Part shown: positions 1 to 12,298 of the stretch, piece by piece | Position numbering within the stretch: the stretch's first letter is position 1 | How the letters are laid out: every line of letters starts with the position of its first letter | Source of the DNA: Gnetum montanum | Lineage: Eukaryota > Streptophyta > Gnetopsida > Gnetales > Gnetaceae | Assembly: GCA_015680685.1 (NCBI GenBank) | Contig: MNCI01006496.1 | Coordinates: 206,954-268,953 of the forward strand | Length of the DNA stretch: 62,000 bases | Reading direction: 5' to 3' | Made by a program: the position numbers and the translations under genes | Notes under the pieces: model-generated | Databases searched by the model: none | Seen by the model: only the letters and a program-made list of their open reading frames with translations | Told to the model about the DNA's origin: nothing

Positions 1-44
1 GATGGAATGAGCACCAAAACTAGACCAAAATGAAACAAAACTAT

Positions 45-60
45 AAAGCTCTGATACCAC
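45..60 (-). other. Primer-binding-site-like motif (initiator-tRNA-Met type)
   Basis: Read on the minus strand this is TGGTATCAGAGC followed by TTT, the usual match to the 3' end of initiator tRNA-Met used to prime many plant LTR retrotransposons. No LTR starting with TG can be recognised next to it, so it may be a relic of a minus-strand element truncated by the window edge. Confidence 0.35.
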
Positions 61-184
61 TCTCAAGGTCGCTCAATGGAATTGTAGTGGCTCACAGAAT
101 GCACTCAAACTAATGTCTATTATTTGCTATATACTCTATACCACTCTCTGGGTCGCTCAACGGAATCGTAGTGGCTCATAGAAT
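54..184. repeat. Pair of 47-bp direct repeats
   Basis: Two near-identical 47-bp copies at 54-100 and 138-184 share the core ggtcgctcaa and gtagtggctca. They differ at a few positions, mostly C/T or A/G, and their starts are 84 bp apart. The first copy overlaps the primer-binding-like motif, so the pair may be a duplicated LTR-end segment. Confidence 0.85.
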
Positions 185-2948
185 ACAAGATTTATCTATT
201 GGATATGTTATGATTAAAGGATATAGGAAAGGAAATGTGTATACCACTTTTTTTTGAAATTCTTATAACCTTGAATCCAAGTGCTTCGTAAGTTGTGCAA
301 ATGATACACATCTTTGGCATAGGAAGCTAGATCACATAAATTAGGAAATTCTTCAAACCTTGGTATCAAAGGAGTTTGTGGTCTCCCTAATCTCAAAGAT
401 TTCAAGCTAAATACATGTGAAGCCTATTAGAAAGGGAAAAAAATGATGGTAAGATTTGGTAACAAAAATTGTATTTCTACTACTTGGCCCTTAGATATCC
501 TTCATATGGATGTGGTTGATCCAATTCAAACTCTTAGCTTGGAAAAGAAAAGATATTTTTTGACCATTGTTGATGATCATTCTTGCTTTACTTGGGTTTC
601 CTTTTTATATCACAAAGATGAGGAGTTTGATCATTTTTTAAGAATTAGCAATTAGATCCCAAAGAAAAAGGATATGGTATTAAAGTTATCAAAAGCAACA
701 ATGGAGGTGAGTTCAAAAATGCAAAGTTTAAATAGTTTTGTCAAATGAATGATATTCTACATCAATTTTTTGCTACAAGAACTCCTCAACAAAATGGAGT
801 TGCTGAACCAAAAAAAATAGAATCTTAAACAAAATGGGAAGAACTATATTAAATGATTGAAATGTACCTCATCACTTCTGGGCCAAAGCCATCAATATTT
901 CTTGTTATGTGTCCAACAAAGTTATAGAAAGAAGATTCACTTCTAAAACTCCTTATGAGTTATGGGCTAGCAGAAAGCCATCAGTAGCTTATTTTCATGT
1001 TTTTGATTCAAAATGATATATTTTGATTGATAAAGATAACTTGAGAAAGTTTGATGCAAAAATTGATGAAGGCATTTTCTTAGGATATGCTATAGTTAGC
1101 AAGGCTTATAGAGTGTTTAACAAAAGAATGAATATGGTGAGGAAACCATAAATGTCAAAATAGATGATCATGACATTACTTTTCCTCAACTTGATGATGA
1201 AACTATTCCCATTCAAAAACTATCTAGCCCAACTGAAGTGCAAGATGACAAAAATTCAAAATCTAGCAGTCATCATGAAGAAGAAGAGAATGATGATGAT
1301 CAAGAGATATCCTCCACTCAACCAAAAATGCCTAGACTTAGCAAAACTCACTCTCTTAATGATGTTATTAGGTAAGTTCAAGATGGTGTTTGTACTAGAA
1401 GTCAAATCAAAGAGATTTCTGGCTTTTCCACATATCTCTCCCCACATGAATCGAAAACCTTTAAGGGAGCTGAAGGAGAGGAAGGGTGGATTTCTACTAT
1501 GCAAGAAAAACTTATTCAATTTGCTAAATGATGTATGGAAATTGACATCTTGGCCCAATGATAAACTTGTTATTGGAATAAAATGGATCTTTAGAAACAA
1601 GATTAATGATAATGAAAACATCATTAAAAACAAGGCCAAATTGGTTTCCAAAGGATACAACCAACAAGAAGGAATTCATTTTGATGAAAATTTTTCTCCT
1701 ATTGCTAAGTTGGAATCTATTAGAATTCTTCATTCCTATGCTAGCATTAACAACATCAAGCTCTATCAAATGGATGCCAAACTTTCCTTCTTGAATGGAA
1801 CCATATAAGAACTAGTTTACATTGAGCAAACTGAAGGATTTATGGATTCCATTAAGCTTGATTATTTCTACAAGTTCAAGAAAGCTCTCTATGATCTTAA
1901 ATAAGCTCCAAGAGCTTAGTATGAAAGACTTTCTCAATACCTCACATCAAATGGATTTGAAAGTGGTAAAGTTGATGTTACTTTATTTCTTAAAAAAGAA
2001 TGTAATGATCTTACAATAGTTCAAATTTATGTTGATGACATTACTTTAGGTGCCACTAATGAAATTCTTTGCAAGAAAGTTTCTGATCTCATGGAGCCTA
2101 AATTTGAAATGAGCATGATGGGAGAACTCAAGAACTTTCTTGGGTTTCCAATCTATCAAACAACTAATGGAACCTTTATACGTCAAACCAAGTATGCAAG
2201 TAATTTCAAAATTAAATGTACTCCTATGGCTGAAAATTCTAAGCTTATTAAAGATGATCAAGGTAAGCTAGTTGATCCCAAAATTTATAGAGGTATGATT
2301 TGTAGTCTTTTCTATTTAATTGTCAGTAAACTAGATATAGCCGTAAGTGTAGAATTGTGTGCTAGATATTAGTCAGCTCCAAAGAATTCTCATTACCAAG
2401 CTACTAAATGTATTTTTCACTACTTAAAAGGTACTGCTAGCTTGAGCCTTTGGTATCCAAAGGACTCTTCCTTTGATCTTGCTAGTTATTGTGATGCAGA
2501 CTGGATAGGTTGTTCTAATGATCTCCATAGTAACAATGGCAACTATTTCTTCTTAGGAAGAAGTCTAGTTTCTTGGATAACACAAAAGCAAAATTTTGTG
2601 GCTCTCTTAATAGAAAAGGCCAAATATATCTCTACTAGTAGTTGTTATGGTCAATTATTTTGGATGAAGGAAACTCTCAAACATTTATGAGTAAAAGCAT
2701 ATTCAACTTCTATTTACTATGATAAATAGAGTGCCATCAACATGATAAAAAATACCATCCAACATTCTTGTACCAAACATATTTATATTTTCCATCACTT
2801 TACAAAAGCATACACAGCATGGTCATGTAAGGCTAGAATTTATTAGAACATAGAATCAACTAGCTGATTCCTTCACCAAACCTCTAGATGAACATTGATT
2901 GGCTTCTTTATGCAAACATATGGGGATAGAACCTTATCTTATCATGTA
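185..2948 (+). pseudogene. Ty1/copia gag-pol remnant (pre-integrase, integrase, RT, RNase H)
   Basis: This is the polyprotein of a copia retrotransposon, whose integrase and reverse transcriptase copy element RNA into new genomic sites. In order I see the GAG-pre-integrase motif LWHRKLDH (about 310), the integrase core with HMDVVDP (about 500), KSNNGGEF (about 695) and PQQNGVAEP (about 790), then RT with QMDAKLSFLNG (about 1768) and the catalytic YVDDI (about 2030). RNase H follows with DADWIGC (about 2497), and the typical tail DSFTKPL lies at about 2870. The frame is broken by many stops and shifts. The second integrase catalytic Asp is read as Asn (KSNNGG where families have KSDNGG). The polypurine tract and 3' LTR follow directly. 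The gag part is absent upstream, so the copy is 5'-truncated or continues outside in altered form. Dead element; family assignment is secure. Confidence 0.95.
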
Positions 2949-3124
2949 AGTCTCTTTATTCTTTCTATATTTATAAAAAAAACAAAAAAATACAATACTT
3001 ATGCATCTATTTAAAGGAACCTTGCATCAAATTTTTGGTTATGTACAAAAGGAGGAGAAGTAGTTTATGTATTGTTATGTATTGAAAGAAGACTGATCCA
3101 TTTTCTTACGTTTTGGACATTACC

Positions 3125-3137
3125 AAAAAGGGGAAGA
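3125..3137 (+). other. Polypurine tract of the copia element
   Basis: A purine run (aaaaaggggaaga) sits after the RNase H tail and directly before TGTGGACC, the presumed 3' LTR start. This is where plus-strand DNA priming occurs in LTR retrotransposons. Confidence 0.55.
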
Positions 3138-3138
3138 T

Positions 3139-4210
3139 TGTGGACCTTTTGGTATGTCAAAACATTAAGAAAAATTGAGAACAAGATTTTTTGTATGATT
3201 GTGTGATTGTTGTGTTTGCAGGACAAGAACTTCAATTGAAAAAAAAAGGTTTGGAGAAGCTCAAGAACATGGACAAGGAACAAAGAAATCAAAATGCAAA
3301 GGAAGTAATGAAAGACATCTCCAAGAAATAGTAGACTTCTTGGAAGAATTGAAGGCAACATAGGGAAAGATGTCTTTGCAAAATAGTAGATGTATTTCAT
3401 CAGATAAAGATGGATTTCACCAGACAAAGATGTCTTCCTAGAAAGAAGGTTAGTTATAGAAAGAAACCTTTCACTAGACAAAGAAATCTTTCCAGAATGG
3501 AGGCCAGATGCAAAAAGACATCTTAGCCATGTAGAAGACATCTTTCATGACTATTAACTAGTCATTTCATGAGTTTCGAGATAAGTTTAAAAATATAGTA
3601 GCTATAAGAAGACATCATTCTCATTGGAAAATGAGCAAGCTCTTGTACTATCATTGTGTAATCATTTAGACATCATCATAATCCTACCTTCCATTCATTA
3701 TTCTATCTTTTGCCTATTGTATAGTGAGCTATACCTCAAATACAAGGATCAGCAAACTAAGTTGCATTCATCCCTTGTAATCATTTTTCCCTTTTTTTGC
3801 TTTATGGGGTTGATGTGCTTCTAGCAAGAAGGCATCTTGCTTGAGCTTTTTGAGATCTTATGGGATTTAGTGTTGGTGTAGCACCAAAACACTCCAGAGC
3901 GAAGCTCAACATTGTAAAGGTAGTGGGATCCTTAAAATCACATTATAAGCTTGTCAGGACCTTGTCACTCTAGAGTAGAGCTTAGTGCTTGGATAGGGTG
4001 TGGTACCTTTCAAACCATAATTTTAAATGAACAAAGTCTAGAGGTGTGCTTGAGAACTACTCTCTGAGTGTGGACTACCCAAGTTGGGGAACCATGTTAA
4101 AATCAGTGTGTGCTTTGTGTCAAAGAATTTTTTTGAAAACTTATTCATCCCCTAACTTATAAGTTCAAAAATCCTCAAGACCTACTTCTATTTGAGAGTA
4201 TGAGTAGATC
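3139..4210 (+). repeat. 3' LTR of the copia element (end uncertain)
   Basis: It begins TGTGGACC after the polypurine tract. It contains a stretch reading caagttggggaaccatg (about 4080) and a short C-run after TTCAT (about 4145), both common in the 3' half of plant copia LTRs. No second LTR copy lies in the window, so the right boundary is an estimate. No coding potential is evident. Confidence 0.5.
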
Positions 4211-4439
4211 TTTCCTATGATAGAGACCATAGAAATAAATATTCTTACTTTTTAATTCATTGAAGAATAGAATATGGGGCCTTCAACTATAAGAGAAAAT
4301 AAATAGGATGGGCTTGAAGAGTTGATATGATAATCTGGAGATGGTTCACTTATAATAACATCTTAGCTTTACATTCATTTAGCCTCTTTGAGATCTTATT
4401 GTATAGTTCACTACATATAGATGTTTTTATTATACCAAT

Positions 4440-5345
4440 AAAAATGATCAATTCTAGATAAATTGTAAGTATAGACATAATTTTACAACAACAAAAAAGA
4501 GCATATTGTTGAAAGATATGTTGGTCCACTCTAAATTTGAAAGCCTACTTTTAGCCAAATTAAGTTTTAAGCTAGATGCTTCTAAAAACTACAAAATAGA
4601 AACATGAAGCCTTTACACATATGTTAGGTTTTCATTTGAGAAAAGAAAAGTGTTATCTACAAACTAAGACTATGTCAAGATCGATAATATCTCTAATATC
4701 TCCAATAAAAAACAAATGTTATAGCAAAGTTTCTAACAATCCTATAGTTAAAATGAAAAGAAAAGAAGAGACTAGATCCTCTTATTGTAAACCATATGAG
4801 AAGCAAAATCTAACATTAAATTATTAAAGAGGATGGATAAAATAGGGCCTTCAAAGAAATCATAAAGCTTGCCAACCCAATGAGAAAGAAAATAAAACTT
4901 CTTTAATATAATGCTCCTATATCCCCAAATGATCATATTGTAGGCCTTATATCTAGCTTTAGTGCCACATTTGCTATTTTTTAATAGTGCATTGAAATAG
5001 ATCTTGCACCAACAAAACTTGATCTAGAATATCTCTTCTTGTCACGAACATTTCTTGCTTTTCTATGATCAACTTAGCTATGATTTTATAAATCCAAAGT
5101 GGAGTTTGGAAATAATATTATATAATGAAAAACATAAAATTTTATGTCTAAAATCTCTAATATCAATTGCATTCTTCTTCTTTGGAAGGAGAACTATTCA
5201 AGTAACATTCCAATAAGGGAGTAGTGTCCGTACACCAAAATTCAAAAACTATATTAATAAGCTTTGTAGAATGACATCTATTATTATTATCTCCCAGAAA
5301 TTCTTGTAGAATTCAAAGATAAACTCATTCTTCAACATTAATGAA
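4440..5345 (-). pseudogene. LINE (L1-type) reverse transcriptase fragment
   Basis: Minus-strand reading gives the N-terminal half of an L1-type RT domain. There is an EFYKNFWE stretch (about 5320), LLPKKKNAIDIRDFR (5148-5194), VTRRDILDQVLLVQDLF (about 5030) and a KLDI segment (about 4960). The catalytic box is FVDN (4652-4663) where FADD is usual, followed by LKLNLAKS. The pieces lie in several frames separated by shifts and stops. It is a separate insertion from the next minus-strand LINE, which carries its own RT and C-terminal part. No endonuclease or zinc-finger end is recognised for this copy, so it is probably truncated at both sides. Confidence 0.8.
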
Positions 5346-6841
5346 CTTTGTGGAATGACACAGAACAAATCAATTCAAAGATTTCTTACTCTATTGGGTT
5401 AGGAAAAATAGGGAGGAACTAGGAAACTACTTTCAACCTTCATCATACATGTGCTTGGTCACATCACTATGTTTAGGCCATGACATCTTCATGAATATCT
5501 CAACAACATCATCATCCATATGCTATATTTATGGAGGGGAAGGGGGGAGTTGGTGAAGGTGGGAACTATTGAGGTACCTCACAAAAACCTTCTAATAAAT
5601 TTATTAAAAATTAGAAAAGAAGGTTATAATAAAGACATCATATTATAATAAGGACATCATATAGAAAAAAATTAGAATTTTTCAAAATACTTAAAGGTAT
5701 TCAAATTTAGATTTAATAACATAAACTAACTATAGAAAAAGGATCATAAATGAGAATATCTAAAGTTATGGTCCATAAACTAACACCTATAGTGAAGCTA
5801 GAAAGTAGAGCTCTCTACCAATAATTCAACAACAAAGGAAAAATGTAATATTTAACATGATCACATAGGATAAGCTTATAGACTATAAAATAAGGCTAAC
5901 ATCCTGTTGAAGAAAAATGAATGGATGGTAGGAAAAACATCATGAGCTAAAAGAGAAACTTGGTAGCCCCTAAATAGATACTTATTTGTTTTCTTTTAAA
6001 TAAGGGAAATAAATTTAGGAAAACCAATACCTTCTATAGGAATAAAGATGGTAGCTAAAATATAATCAGTAAGAGTATAGGAAATCCTAGCCATAGAAAA
6101 CACTTGTTCAAATACAAGAGCCATCATAGGCTTTATCATTAGGAAATTTAAAAACAAATGCAAAAGAGATTATAAAGAATCATAAAAAGAACATTGACAA
6201 GTGTCAAGTACAATTTGTTGCATTCTTGCACCCATTGAAAGTCCTTTTTAAACTAAGGATTATATAAAAAAATTTAATCTTACCAACCAGTCCTTCATAA
6301 TTTTTTAAATGTGATTTTTCATTTATCAAAGTTCTAGTTGATATACCATTTGTGATTCAAATATTGAAAATAATGTTCTCTTGGAAGCACCTTACTTATG
6401 TATTTATAGATTGTTATGTTTGAAATACAAGAATCATCATTACAAAAAAAAATTATTCTATAATTCTTAGAAAGAGGATATAGGTGCTTGAAAACTAAGC
6501 TTTAATAATTAAAATAATTACCTGTAAACAGAACTAATAGTTTGTAAGAGTCAAATACTTATAAATAGTTTTCCCTGCTTGCATAATCCCTACTTTACTC
6601 ATAACATCATTCCAAATTTAAATTAAAAATCACTTCAAAATCCTCATAGAGGGATGCTAAAATTTATTAAAGGTAGAGGTAGTAGCTATAGACCTCCATT
6701 ATTAATGTAATTGGAGCATAGAAAGGTTAACATGCTTAGGATGTTAACTTAAAAACTTTGAAACAGCTTGCCATTTTTACCATATAACTTGGAAAAACAT
6801 GGAGTATTTAATCTTTAAGAGAACTCTAGAAACAATCTAAT
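5346..6841. other. No assignable gene; probable decayed LINE flank
   Basis: AT-rich sequence with stops in all frames. Minus-strand readings give short coherent peptides (for example around 5950-6120) but none carries a motif I recognise. It may be the 3' end of the neighbouring LINE or the 5' part of the RT fragment to the left. Confidence 0.4.
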
Positions 6842-9800
6842 TTAGCTAAGATAAATAAGGAAGAAAAGAGTGTCACCTATTTGTAGAAAGTGAAGCCTAA
6901 CTAGCATTTTTCTATTCTCCATATCATTCATTGTCCCAAGAATCCATTTTGGAGATTGAGCTAGAGATTGATCATAAAGGCTACCAATTCCAAGGTCAGC
7001 TAACTCAAGAAAAGTCATGACCACCATTATTATTTCTTCAAAGAAAAATTTTAATAATTTTTTCAATCTTCATATAGTTGCATTTCTTTAGTAGAAAGAA
7101 AGATGAGTAGTCAAAATGAGTGAAACAAAGAATGTGCTTTGTAACAATGATCCAGATCCTTCTAGGAAGAGAAAGATATAATTTAGATCATTTTTCTACC
7201 TTTAACATAACTTTCTGCACAACAAACTTCCATAATTATAAAATATTGGGAATAATAGCAAGAGATATCCTAAGAAGTTTAAAGTCTCAAGTGATTTTAT
7301 CCATCTCCAAACAACATTCTCAATATTGGGATTATTAGTTTTATAAGAACATTTGATGCCACTAGACTTTTCATAGTTGATTCTTAAGCCATAGGTGTCA
7401 TAATAAGTTTGAATAATAATAATAGTTTTTTGAATCTCTAATTCATCCTCTTGTAGCATTAGAAATCTACAAACTACCTAATATTAATGTAACCAAAATT
7501 GAAAGGAAGAGAGACACCATGAATATTATTCATTCTAGATTCAAAATCAAAGTCATAGCTTGACATACTAGCTACAATAATAAATAAAATAAGGGTAAGA
7601 GGACAACCTTGCCTAACAAATTTTTGCAAAATGAATGCATTAGATAATTGTTCATTAATAGAGATTCTGTCTAAAGCATCTACAAGAAGAACTAAAACCT
7701 AATGAATAAACAAGCTTCCTAATTGCATATGCTTAAGAGTTCTAAGAATAAAAGACCATTTAATCAAATCATACAGCTTAGCAAAGTGCAACTTAAGAAG
7801 AAAGAAATTCACTCTTTAACCTAATTGAAAGATTTATTGTCTATTAGAACATTAACCAAAATGCATTTTCAAAGGACAAAATATGATTCTTATTGATTAG
7901 CAACATTGACAATAGGCTGCTTAACCTTGGAAACTATAGCTTTAGTAATAATTTTATATGTAGTTCCAAGTACATGATGGGGTTGCTAATGCTTCATCAA
8001 ATGAATATCTTCTTCTTTTCACAATATTTTAATAATACCATTATTGATAATATATCCTCTACAAATAGTCTCCTTGTACATAGCATAAAAATCAAACTTA
8101 ATATAAGGTAAAAAATATTTATAAAACTCAACAAAAAAAGCCATCCATTCCTCGATCTTTATTATTTAGCATAACCATCACTTCATTCATGAGGTCCTCC
8201 AAAGAAGAAAAGTCTAAGGCATAATATCAATTTTATGAAGTGATACTTTCTTTCAAATAACATCCATTTTTTACAAGTATATACTTTTAGAGAAAAATAG
8301 CTATTTATAAGATTAGTAGAAATGCTAATGAATATTTCCATTCTGACCAATAGTTGAATCATGAACTAAAATATAATCAATCTTCCTAGAAGGAGATATA
8401 CCTTTAAGATAATAAAAATAACCTTTTACAGGTTTATCTCCTATATGAAGGAAATTAACCCAAGTTTTCAATTGTACACTTTGGACATTAAAAGTATTCA
8501 AAATAATGAGAATTAACCTTCCCTCACCCAACTCATATTAAATAACAACATCATAAGATAAATGACTTAGTTGTTGGTTGAGACATTAAACATTATGCTC
8601 AACATCTAATCTTAGTTGAGTTCTTTTTAATTTGAGTTTTTTTCCAAAGTACCTACATAGGTTGGTTATTCTTTTCATAGCCTCATTCCACAAATTAATC
8701 TAACCTTTTTCATCTATAGGACGTGGGCTAATATTCCAAGCTTGTAGTAGAAGAATACAACAAGCATGACTAGACAAAAAAGACATATTAAGAATAAAAA
8801 CATTAATCAAACTATTTTTTTTTGGCTCACTTAATCAATTTTTAAATGAAAAACAACAGGAACATCATCTGATAAAGTGTTTTGAGAAAGACCATAAATA
8901 GGAAGCATCTTGGAAGGATTAGGTTTGCAAACTACTATGGAGGATATGAGAAATATATCTAGTCTTTAAATGATTCTATTATGACTAGCCCTATGATTGT
9001 TCCAAGTGAACCATTGATTTTTAGGCATATTTCCTCTATTTTCAATAAGATTAAAAATATTTAATCTCTGTTAGATATTAAGCCAAGTAGTTTATCATTA
9101 GAAATGTTAGGAACAAATTGATCTCCAACTTTATCACCCTATGAAGTAGCAAAATTAAAATTTCCAATCACATCAAAGGAAATCTTAGGAAGATTAAAAA
9201 TAATATATTCCCATACCTCACCTCTAAGCTTAGAATTATTAGGAGAAAAAATAGATAACAAGACAACTTGTTCATTTATAAAGAGGATAACTTAAACAAG
9301 ACTACTAGATATATCTACATTGATCTCAATTACTTAGCCATTTTAGTTGGAAGGAAGCATAATAACAATACCTTCTATTTCTTCAACAAGATTTCATTGG
9401 AATAAAATAAAATAAGGGTCTATGTTAGAACCAAAAACTTGAAAATTAAAACCTTGAACCTTAACCTCTTGAAGAAAAAATAATATCTAGATGCATCTTA
9501 CTAATGGTCAAATGTACATGATAAGAGTAAAGAACGTTTATCAATCCTATAACATTTCATGGATACATTTTAATCATAGGGATTATGGAGAAGGGATCTG
9601 CTTAGAATCTTGATTAAAAATATAATAGTAATTTATAATACTAATTTCTATAGGAGATGTTAAATTTGAGCCAAATTTGAAGGGGTGCACCTTCTGAGAT
9701 TTTCCAGTTAACCCAATGAGGGCTTTAGATTTTAAGTTATTATTTCTTACTTGTGCTTTAATGTTTTAAAAATGATTAGGCATTAAAGATCCTTGCAAAA

Positions 9801-10740
9801 TTAAAGGTGTATTATCTATTATCACATTAGAATAAGAGTTTGAACCTACAACATCTTTACGTTTGCCTTTATATAATACTATTTACAAACCTTCATCATT
9901 TACTATTATTTGAACCTCTAAGTGAGATTGTTGAATGTTTCCATTCATGGAGTTCACATTCATGTTTGAAGTATGAGATTTAGAGGAATCCTTATTAGCT
10001 TCCTATGCTTATTCATTACTATTGTCATGTTGGCCTTGTTCTTGCTAATGTTGCACATACTCTGTTTCTACACCAATTTTTGCATGCATTTCTTATTTAA
10101 CTTTTTCATTGTTAAGTCGATCAGCTACTTTCTTTGCCAAAATTTTTGGATAATTATAAACCTAATGATCTAGTTTATGCTAGTAGTAGTAAGAATTTGA
10201 AAAAGTTAAATACTTGATTTTTTTATATGATCAGAGGTTTTCCAATTTAATGTAGTAACTCTTACCATAAATTCAATGCTATACAAAAGTATCTTAAGTG
10301 ATGTCTTTGAATATCTTTCATGGCCTTCAAAGAGATAACCTTTTCTAATTTCTTTATAATGTATTCAATGAACAACATCAAACCTAGAGGTAACCTCATA
10401 ATTCAATCCAAATAGGTAGGATATCCTTACACATGTATTAAGCCTTAAAAATTTTATACCAATGGGATATAACAAAAATAGTACTAGCAACATTTGAAAT
10501 CCCTTTATGAAGAACTTATTGTAACCATTCAAGAGTATCAAAAAAAACTAGAATAAATCATTTGAAAAGATTCTAAACATGTCTACAATTTATATTTTAA
10601 GGAGCCCATTATGCAGAGATCCAATTACTATGAATCATTGGAGGAGGAATGCAATTAGTAAAATAACCTATCAAGGAAGTTTTAGTAAAATTCCTAACAA
10701 TTGAATCATAAACCAATCAAGAAGAATGAAATCATGTCTT
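6842..10740 (-). pseudogene. Decayed L1-type LINE (ORF1 remnant, endonuclease, RT)
   Basis: A non-LTR retrotransposon reading right to left. ORF1 remnants lie at about 10170-10640, including a possible zinc-knuckle-like stretch near 10170. The AP-endonuclease domain starts with FFLQEVK (LQE at 9466-9474). It continues with SPNNSKLRGEVWEY (about 9230), then GNFN at 9154-9165 where GDFN is usual, and ends with SRKIDYILV (about 8375). RT motifs include FVRQGCPLT (7594-7620) and, in another frame, YGLRINYEKSSGIKCS (about 7385). A C-terminal block with LADLGIGSLYDQSLAQSPKW (about 6985) closes it. Stops and frameshifts occur throughout, and the catalytic FADD box is lost between 7560 and 7460. The element is dead. 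Its 5' end faces the plus-strand LINE that begins near 10800. Confidence 0.85.
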
Positions 10741-11009
10741 GAACTAGGGCATGACATGATGGTTCTAATTTAATCATTTCTAATTTTACTGTGTTTTTTT
10801 CTCGATTCATAAACTAAAATTTGCAACATAGAAGGAATCCGTGGATCCAGTGTTTGTTGCCTTGCACAGATTCTTGGGAAGAATTTCAAAAGGTGTTGTT
10901 TTCCTTGCAACTCGTGGATTCAGTGTTTGGGGCTCACACAGATTTTTTAGAACAAATTTCAAAGGCATTTTATTCGATGCTGCCAGAGTGAGCATATTGA
11001 GGAGGCACG
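10741..11009. other. Spacer between two head-to-head LINE 5' ends
   Basis: Sequence between the 5' side of the minus-strand LINE and ORF1 of the plus-strand LINE. It keeps more CpG than its surroundings (ctcgattcat, ttcgatgctg, aggcacgttg). It is probably mostly the 5' untranslated, promoter-bearing leader of the plus-strand LINE. Open frames here are short and unrecognised. Confidence 0.45.
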
Positions 11010-12298
11010 TTGTCCATCAGGTTTTTTGGCAGGGCCATGGTGGCTACGGTGTGCCCAAGCAGTGCAATTGCATGTTGCATTTTTTATTCTAGTTTTTCTC
11101 AAAACAAAACGATGTGGTCACTGGGAAGGCAACAACAGATTATCGGCGTTAAGCCTATTCAAATGGACGTGGAGCTTCCTTCAAGCAAGGGTATGGACGA
11201 ATCCTTAGTGGCTGCTACTTCTTCACTTCAAGGAAGTTCTCCCAACTTAGAATCTTTAGATTTTATTTTACCTAATGACATCTTTGAATCTGTTTCTCAA
11301 GATTTTTCTACACGCTTTATTTTTTTTCAAATCGTGGGTTTTCTACCTCGATCATTAAGCATCAATTTGCATATTAAAAATATTTTACAAACCCAGGGGA
11401 TACAGGTCTTACACTCTTAATACTATGCTTGTAATTTTGTCCTCGCTGAACTTTCTGAGGCTTCTCACATCGAGAAAGATCTCTCTCTTCAAATTTTTCC
11501 TACTTGTAATGCTACACTTATCGCCTAGGCTTGGAAATTTGATTTCAACGTTAGGGACCCAGCCTTTAATATTATCCCTTGTTATGTAGAGCTTCCTAAT
11601 CTTCCTTTAATATTTTCATCTATTGAGTGAGACATAGTTAGCACCTTGGGTCGAGTCATCTCTGACCATGGAATTGAGGTTAACGGGGCTCACTTTCATC
11701 GCTACTATATCAAACTTGACATTTCCCAAAAGAAAACCACTTTAACCTTAGGAGCTGGAGGAAAATTTTTTACCCAAAAGGTAGACTATTTTTATCTTCC
11801 CAACTCTTGTAGCTACTGCCATCGTGCAGAGCACCACATTTCTACCTATCCCTTTCTAGCTAAGAAAAAATCTCAAACCAATCCTCCTAAATCTAGTCCT
11901 TTAGTCACTCCTCAACCTAACCCACCACTTGATCCCATTAATTTTGGTTCTACTTCTAACAATGCTCCACACCTTACTTTCTCATCTTCTCCCTCTATGG
12001 CAAGAGTCTCCCAATCCCATTCTCTCATTAAGGCTAGGTCCAAGGCACCAATCATCCAATCATAATCAGCCAACGATTCACTTTTACGTGATGAGTTTGT
12101 AATGGTAGGGGGAAGGAAAAGGGAAAAAGCATCTAAAACCACTACTCCCCCTTCCTATCCTTCAACCAAAACTAACCCAGCTTTAACTATTAATACAAGA
12201 AATGCCTTTGCAATTCTTTCCACTACTATGATGACTGACATCCCTAACCCCGATTCTTCTACTTCCCTATCACTCATAACATCTAGAGCTTCTCCATG
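11010..12298 (+). pseudogene. LINE ORF1 (gag-like, DUF4283-type) remnant
   Basis: The first reading frame of the plus-strand LINE, which in this family encodes an RNA-binding chaperone that packages element RNA. An acidic N-terminus leads into an SLSINLHIKNIL segment and then a W-rich core (AWKFDFNVRDPAFNI) typical of DUF4283-type ORF1. Next comes a knuckle-like CSYCHRAEHHISTYP (about 11810), in which the last Cys is replaced, and then a long Pro/Ser/Thr-rich tail. Stops at about 11418, 11526, 11628 and 12063 interrupt an otherwise single frame, and most look like CAG or TGG changed to TAG or TAA. ORF2 follows at once, after a TGA at about 12297. Confidence 0.8.

Noticed and set aside
1256-1660. 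134-codon minus-strand frame over the copia RT
   Set aside because: Shadow of the plus-strand pol, which carries the family motifs.
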